DNA of 18,472 nucleotides, taken from an uncultured Bacilli bacterium (GTDB taxonomy: Bacteria > Bacillota_I > Bacilli_A > RF39 > UBA660). Where the stretch lies: assembly GCA_910583745.1 (NCBI GenBank), contig CAJTZC010000023.1:1088-19559 (forward strand), read 5' to 3'. The notes beneath the pieces were generated by a model, which saw nothing but the letters and a program-made list of their open reading frames with translations, had not been told where the DNA came from and made no database searches. The translations under genes and the position numbers were made by a program. This document shows, piece after piece, positions 14,763 to 18,472 of the stretch (positions are counted from its first letter, which is position 1; each line of letters starts with the position of its first letter).

Positions 14763-15293
14763 TTAATCCCTCGATCCAAATTGCAAAGATGCGTATTCGT
14801 ATTCGTTCGACAATTCGTCGTTTTCGGATTCGTACATAACGATGAGACGATAGGTACTTCCTTTATTTATTGCATCGATATTTTTTATATAGTTTTGCGT
14901 GGTAGGCTCTAAATTCAGGACGTTCTCATTCGTAGGGCTTATGTCCCAAATGGTAAAATATACTGCTTTTACTTTCATAAGAGTAAATATTTCATTCCCT
15001 ATGACTGTCGTGTCTGAGCATAATTTATTTCCACTTAAATTGTCACTGCAATATATAATGAGTTGGTCCGTACCCAGTTTGTTCATTACGCTGGGTTCGT
15101 TTTCTAAATAGTTTCGTATCAACTCGGTTTTATAGATGTATTCTGTATTGTCGTATCGGCCACGTTTACCTATATCTACGAGAATTCTACTGTACGAGGA
15201 GTAGAGAACTATCAATATGACACATAAAACCGATGTGACAATTATCGTCTCCAATAGGACAAATGCCCTACAACTGTTTCTTCTTTTTCTCAT
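14763..15293 (-). CDS. Type IV prepilin-like protein (minor pilin/pseudopilin)
   Basis: 176 residues from ATG at 15293. The leader is MRKRRNSCRA/FVLLETIIVTSVLCVILIV: Ala at -1, Phe at +1, Glu at mature position 5. The mature part has a long amphipathic helix region ('YDNTEYIYKTELIRNYL') and two cysteines close together ('IIYCSDNLSGNKLCSD') that could form a small disulfide loop. A GTG at 15314 in the same frame would add seven residues and overlap the previous gene, but GGAG lies ten bases before the ATG at 15293, which also sits one base after the previous stop. Translation is therefore coupled. It is a minor pilin by sequence style; no named subfamily is supported. Confidence 0.85.
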   Translation of the reverse strand: MRKRRNSCRAFVLLETIIVTSVLCVILIVLYSSYSRILVDIGKRGRYDNTEYIYKTELIRNYLENEPSVMNKLGTDQLIIYCSDNLSGNKLCSDTTVIGNEIFTLMKVKAVYFTIWDISPTNENVLNLEPTTQNYIKNIDAINKGSTYRLIVMYESENDELSNEYEYASLQFGSRD

Positions 15294-15294
15294 A

Positions 15295-16272
15295 TCAATA
15301 CCACTCCAAGTCACAATCGATGTCGTCGGAAATATTTTTAAAAGTAAAGATACTGTAGTACTTTTTTTCTTGTGAATCGTATTTGATTTGATTCTGTGTA
15401 TTTCCTGTCATATTCCATTTGCCATTTTTCCCTTGGCAACTGTTGATTCGTACGTTTCTAAAGTTTTTTTGTGTGGTAATCATCTTTATGATGACTTCTT
15501 CATTTCTCTCGAGATACTCTATCTTTAAGTAGTTTATGGTTCCGTTGAAAGGCTTTATATTTTCGTCCATCCAATCGGCTTCGGGTTCTCTTCCTCTCGT
15601 ATAATGTTCTGTCAAATCGATAAGCATAGGATTTGTGAAGTAACCTGTACCTCGTGTCAAAGCTTGGATATAGAAAATGTTGTATGGTCCAGTCGTCGTA
15701 TTTGTCTCCGTATAGGTTTTGCCTAGTCTTTTCCAGTTTAAACCTGTTGACGGCAAATTAATTTTGGATGCAGTGGAACTATTAGCTAGATACGCCGAAA
15801 AGTTCGAATTGGAAGCATATTCTACACTGAAATAGTATTTGTCGTTGTAAGTCGACATTATATTTTTTTGTAGTATACTTGCTGAAACAGCGGGATTGTT
15901 CATAAGAGCTCCACTTTTTCCGGCATAAGACCGATTCGCTGAGAAGTTCGCCGTCCCAGAAGTGACCCAGCGTCCTTCATTATTTACAAATTTACTATCT
16001 TGAATCAAGTTTGTGAGGGTTTGTCCCTGTATGGTCACTTTTTCTTTGTTTCCGTCTTTTTCATCATAGATGATTTTGAAGTTTTCAGAGCCGTGTGTGA
16101 CAAAGTTTATCGTAAAGGTGTCTCTATTTTTTTTAGCAAGGATATCTTCGTTGTACCGAATTAAAATTGTTTTATTGGCTATAAAACTGCTAACTAATAC
16201 GGCTAAAATAGAGATAAATACTAGAAAAAACGAATAAATTAACGATGTAGCAATAAAACCATCTTTATTCAT
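15295..16272 (-). CDS. Pilin-like protein with lectin/CBM-like module, first gene of the pilin operon
   Basis: 325 residues. The N-terminus MNKDG/FIATSLIYSFFLVFISILAV has the G/F junction and hydrophobic helix of a prepilin, but Ser replaces Glu at mature position 5. Residues about 85-222 look like a jelly-roll carbohydrate-binding (CBM4_9-like) module, starting 'NLIQDSKFVNNEGRWV' and ending 'NPMLIDLTEHY..GREPEADW'. The 'MLIDLT..G.EP' ending is known to me from gut-phage tail proteins and Firmicute surface proteins. Residues about 246-325 are a terminal beta domain with two cysteines ('INSCQGKNGKW', 'DDIDCDLEWY'). It is probably membrane-embedded with the module outside, and may bind glycans. 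It starts 24 bases after the -10 box of the operon promoter. Confidence 0.82.
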   Translation of the reverse strand: MNKDGFIATSLIYSFFLVFISILAVLVSSFIANKTILIRYNEDILAKKNRDTFTINFVTHGSENFKIIYDEKDGNKEKVTIQGQTLTNLIQDSKFVNNEGRWVTSGTANFSANRSYAGKSGALMNNPAVSASILQKNIMSTYNDKYYFSVEYASNSNFSAYLANSSTASKINLPSTGLNWKRLGKTYTETNTTTGPYNIFYIQALTRGTGYFTNPMLIDLTEHYTRGREPEADWMDENIKPFNGTINYLKIEYLERNEEVIIKMITTQKNFRNVRINSCQGKNGKWNMTGNTQNQIKYDSQEKKYYSIFTFKNISDDIDCDLEWY

Positions 16273-16295
16273 ATTACCAACCCTATTCTTTTCTA

Positions 16296-16324
16296 ATTAT
16301 ATCACTTTGCATTGTTTACTGCAA
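16296..16324 (-). promoter_or_regulatory. Extended -10 promoter of the pilin operon
   Basis: The minus strand shows TTGCAG (16324-16319), a 17-base spacer ending in TGA, then a perfect TATAAT (16301-16296). TGATATAAT is an extended -10, which compensates for the weak -35. The transcript would start near 16288, giving a very short leader before the first pilin gene. Confidence 0.8.
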
Positions 16325-16384
16325 TAATACTGAACGAATAAATTGGGAAACAGATTAATTTTTATCGATGTTTTTTTTCTTTAT

Positions 16385-16864
16385 TTAAATACCTAAATCT
16401 TTTTTCAGAAGTTTAGATTCTTTAGAACTTAAGCTCGAGCATTCTATAATTGTCTCGAGAGGTATTCCAGAACTATAGAGTCTTTTGGCAGACCTTCTGT
16501 CTAACTCGCTCTCTAAATTGTATAGTTTCTCTTTTACTGCTTCCATAATCTCGTCTCCTTCATATATCTCGTCTAACTCCTCATGATTCGTATTCACGAA
16601 TATATAGAGCAATCTCTCTAAGCAATGTTTGGCTATCTCTTTAATCTGAGTATAATATTTTTTCCCTAAATAGTCCATATTTATATCGTATATTTTTAAT
16701 GGATTGCATATTCGCTCTTCATTCGTAGAGTCTGACCTCATCGTACTTCGCGTGATGAACTTTTCTTTGCCGTATACCGGTGTTATTGAAATTGATTTGG
16801 TATACAGAGAGAGAAAAATGTCACTTTTAGAACATGCAAAAAGAGAAAATGCTTTGTTGTACAT
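16385..16864 (-). pseudogene. Probable remnant of a PD-(D/E)XK-nuclease-family transposase
   Basis: An open frame of 159 residues. From about residue 47 it resembles the C-terminal half of Rpn-like 'PD-(D/E)XK nuclease family transposase' proteins: 'KIYDINMDYLGKKYY', then 'EELDEIYEGDEIMEAVKEKL', then a tail 'GIPLETIIECSSLSSKESKL' like the usual 'G..ie.I...tgls.eei..l' ending. The nuclease domain that should come first is absent, and the linker before the tail looks deleted ('ESELDRRSAKRL'). Residues 1-41 look unrelated. A start at Met42 (16741) is also possible. It is most simply a decayed fragment, though a small expressed protein cannot be excluded. It separates the surface-protein gene from the pilin-operon promoter. 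The family call is from memory of the pattern. Confidence 0.55.
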
Positions 16865-16881
16865 TTTCTCTCGTTTTTGTT

Positions 16882-16913
16882 AAAAAATGATTTTCTGTTT
16901 GTCTCTTAAAATC
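16882..16913 (-). terminator. Possible weak intrinsic terminator after 16919-18223
   Basis: On the minus strand GATTTT (16913-16908) and AAAATC (16894-16889) can pair around a 13-base loop, followed by six T. The stem is AT-only apart from one G:C pair, so termination may be inefficient. Confidence 0.4.
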
Positions 16914-16918
16914 TTTTC

Positions 16919-18223
16919 TCATCGTAGACTGTATGGATTAGAAATAGTACCCATACCTTTGAATTGATTTAAGTATTCCGATTTAAGATTGATAACCGGA
17001 TAAGTATATCTATTAATATTAACACTCTCAAAGGTCAAATCGCCCATACTTTCTACGATAAATATGTAAGGAAAACCATCGTCATCTACTAAATCTGGTG
17101 TAAGTGTCCAATATATATTTCCATTTCTGTATAAATAGTAAGCGCTGTTTCCTACTCCATTTCTCCCTCCTCCTGCGGCAAGAATCTCGTCCGCAGTGAC
17201 AAGTCCCACTGGATAGGTTAAAGCTCCATTTCCTCCATTTGCCGTTTTGACTGTGAATTTATCATTATTTTGTGGACAGATAAACTGTGGTTGAACTAGT
17301 TTTGAAGAAGCATAACCCAATCTAATGTATGCCCCATAAATAGTATAATTTTTTCCGTATCCTAAACCAGTACCTAACTCATTCGATATGCTTCTATCAT
17401 TACAGAAAATGGCGTCGGCCACATAATTGTGAAATCCTGTGTCGACTATATTCGTCTTATACCACTCGTCTACCTTTATTTTTAACTCTGAGTTTGTCTC
17501 GTTTCTTTGCGCTTGGTCTTTGCTCGTACTTGCACTTCCAGAGGCTCCACCATACATCCAGCCTATGTATTTCGCATCTTTTGATTGATTCCACCGTATT
17601 CTAAATGGAGCTTTTTGTGTATACGTATTCGAACCAGCCGCTCCAACACCCTCGTATATCATTCTAGCGCTGCCATCTCCATTGAACCTTATGATTCTCC
17701 ACCACATGTCTTGACCGTTTGCATCTTGACCGAATTTCACAAAATTGTTCGGTGCTGTTCCTCTAAAATAATAACTCATTCCATAGTCGTCTTGCATGCT
17801 GAAAAGTCCGTCGGCCGTTTCATCGGTCGTGGCTGGATTTGCAAAGTTCGGTACTTCTGACTTTTTCGTTACGCTGTCATAAAATTCCTTTAACGAAGGT
17901 ATTTCTTTATCGAAGTATAATGTACATTGATCTGAATGATTTACACTTAGGTTTATTTTCTTTGTGGTTGGATTTTGAGATAAGTTTCCACCGTTTTTGC
18001 ATTTACTCTTTTCCTTGTTTAGTATGTATCCTGTCTTAGGAAATGTTTTTGTCGTACTCGCACTGTAATCTCCATTTTCATCTTGGATATACATTGCAAT
18101 GAATTCTTTTTTATCCTCGACAAATTCTTCTCTCTTCTCTCGAATGCGCAATACATGTGCACTTATCATTCCTATTACTGAGATTATCGATATTGCCAGA
18201 AGTATTTTTTTATTCTTTTTCAT
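16919..18223 (-). CDS. Membrane-anchored surface protein, C-terminal domain shared with 1101-2687
   Basis: 434 residues. A membrane helix at about 7-25 is followed by a small domain (40-105) with paired cysteines C75 and C100 and a 'FPKTGYILNKEKSKCKNGG ... SDQCTLYFDK' pattern that I associate with repeat modules of uncultured gut Bacilli. From residue 125 ('PNFANPATTDE') to the end is the same domain as in 1101-2687, with 'WWRIIRFNGDG', 'VDEWYKTNIV', 'IFCNDRS', 'TYPVGLVTADE', 'YWTLTP' and a final 'VINLKSEYL'. The two copies are nearly identical over about the first 55 residues and diverge sharply after 'YWTLTP', where the tip is variable. A C-type-lectin-like fold is inferred, not shown. The start ATG has AGAGGAG upstream and its own promoter at 18317-18345. 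Confidence 0.85.
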   Translation of the reverse strand: MKKNKKILLAISIISVIGMISAHVLRIREKREEFVEDKKEFIAMYIQDENGDYSASTTKTFPKTGYILNKEKSKCKNGGNLSQNPTTKKINLSVNHSDQCTLYFDKEIPSLKEFYDSVTKKSEVPNFANPATTDETADGLFSMQDDYGMSYYFRGTAPNNFVKFGQDANGQDMWWRIIRFNGDGSARMIYEGVGAAGSNTYTQKAPFRIRWNQSKDAKYIGWMYGGASGSASTSKDQAQRNETNSELKIKVDEWYKTNIVDTGFHNYVADAIFCNDRSISNELGTGLGYGKNYTIYGAYIRLGYASSKLVQPQFICPQNNDKFTVKTANGGNGALTYPVGLVTADEILAAGGGRNGVGNSAYYLYRNGNIYWTLTPDLVDDDGFPYIFIVESMGDLTFESVNINRYTYPVINLKSEYLNQFKGMGTISNPYSLR

Positions 18224-18316
18224 CTCTTTTTCTCCTCTACTATCTTTATATCATTTTTTTTGAAAAGTTTTTGTCGATTTGTGACGATACTTATTTTATG
18301 AGTATTATATAGTAAA

Positions 18317-18345
18317 AGTATATAACTAATCGATTACATTTGCAA
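18317..18345 (-). promoter_or_regulatory. Sigma-A-type promoter for the 16919-18223 gene
   Basis: The minus strand reads TTGCAA (18345-18340), a 17-base spacer, then TATACT (18322-18317). Both hexamers and flanking bases match the promoter at 2777-2805: over 31 bases the two share AAGTATATAA and ATTTGCAAG at their ends (plus-strand reading). A second TATAAT lies at 18309-18304 without a good -35. The leader is about 85 bases. Confidence 0.65.
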
Positions 18346-18352
18346 GCATTAT

Positions 18353-18395
18353 GATACTAAAAATGTATCGTTTCGATTGTGTTTCTATCGTATCG
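18353..18395. promoter_or_regulatory. GTATC/CGATA motif cluster upstream of the promoter
   Basis: Just beyond the -35 box, GATAC (18353-18357) and GTATC (18365-18369) form a 5-bp inverted repeat, followed by tandem TATCG TATCG (18386-18395). A further CGATAC lies in the leader at 18285-18290. The clustering could mark an operator, but these are short AT-rich words and chance is possible. Confidence 0.25.
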
Positions 18396-18442
18396 TATGG
18401 TCATATTGCTGTCTACACGGGAGTTTGACAGTTTTAAGAACG

Positions 18443-18472
18443 AAAAATGGAGCAATCCCTTTTTTTATGGGG
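18443..18472 (-). terminator. Probable half of an intrinsic terminator cut by the window edge
   Basis: The last 30 bases hold an A-run then TGGAGCAATCCC (18448-18459), a T-rich loop and GGGG at the edge. CCC can already pair with GGG. The flank (minus strand ...ATTTTTCGTTCTT) matches the flank of the terminator at 5403-5438 (ATTTTTTCGTTCTT). The missing arm would lie just outside the window. If so, it ends a gene upstream of the one at 18223. Confidence 0.45.

Larger units (their letters stand above)
5443..16272 (-). other. Putative minor-pilin/tip-adhesin operon (eight genes)
   Basis: Eight genes run in one direction with gaps of 1, 2, 29, 4, 1, 63 and 14 bases, bounded by a promoter at 16296-16324 and a terminator at 5403-5438. 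Five of them carry prepilin-type N-termini and three are N-terminally anchored proteins. No PilB/PilT ATPase, PilC platform, PilMNO or prepilin peptidase gene is inside the window. Confidence 0.75.

Noticed and set aside
15295..15297. Mycoplasma-type genetic code (TGA as Trp)
   Set aside because: TGA here is followed at once by the next gene's start, and several other genes also end at TGA with coupled starts; Trp is written TGG throughout.
15294..15314. GTG start at 15314 for the second pilin
   Set aside because: It overlaps the preceding gene and has no good ribosome site, while ATG at 15293 has GGAG at proper spacing and gives a normal leader.

Overview
The window looks like AT-rich DNA from a Gram-positive-type (Bacillota) bacterium. 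Genes are tightly packed on one strand, ribosome binding sites are strong AGGAGG-like, and TGA is a normal stop. Its surface-protein families (prepilins, TasA/camelysin-like N-termini, DUF285, BspA-type LRR, Flg_new, GtrA) are typical of uncultured gut Bacilli of the RF39/Erysipelotrichia kind. That placement is an inference from protein style, not from a marker gene. Every supported gene is on the minus strand, so the biological order runs from high to low coordinates.

Right edge (18472 to 16385): the probable half of a terminator belonging to an upstream gene, a promoter, a membrane-anchored surface protein (16919-18223), and a decayed remnant resembling a PD-(D/E)XK-family transposase (16385-16864).

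Centre (16324 to 5403): an approximately 11-kb operon of type IV pilin-like proteins. It begins at an extended -10 promoter (16296-16324) and ends at a strong intrinsic terminator (5403-5438). It encodes, in order: a pilin-like protein with a lectin/CBM-like module; two small prepilins; a 1446-residue prepilin carrying Ig-like supra-repeats and a BspA-type LRR solenoid; two related single-pass proteins of unknown family; a 782-residue prepilin with Ig-like and Flg_new modules, a Pro/Gly/Ser hinge and a Cys-rich tail, which has its own internal promoter; and a membrane-anchored protein faintly like a molybdopterin-oxidoreductase fold. The set looks like minor pilins or pilus-tip adhesins. No assembly ATPase, platform protein or prepilin peptidase is in the window, so those would have to be elsewhere in the genome.

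Left (5397 to 2803): a three-gene unit with its own promoter and terminator. It encodes a UDP-galactopyranose-mutase-like FAD protein, a GNAT acetyltransferase and a GtrA-family membrane protein. It may act on a polyprenyl-linked sugar or surface glycan.

Left end (2805 to 1): a promoter, then two surface proteins. The first (1101-2687) shares its C-terminal domain of roughly 310 residues with the protein at 16919-18223. The two genes also share the same promoter core, TTGCAA-N17-TATACT. The second is a DUF285-repeat protein cut by the window edge. Overall the window is a surface-display region: pilin-anchored adhesins, a glycan gene set and repeat-bearing surface proteins. No RNA gene, CRISPR array, origin or intact mobile element was seen, and no gene-free stretch exceeds 300 bases.
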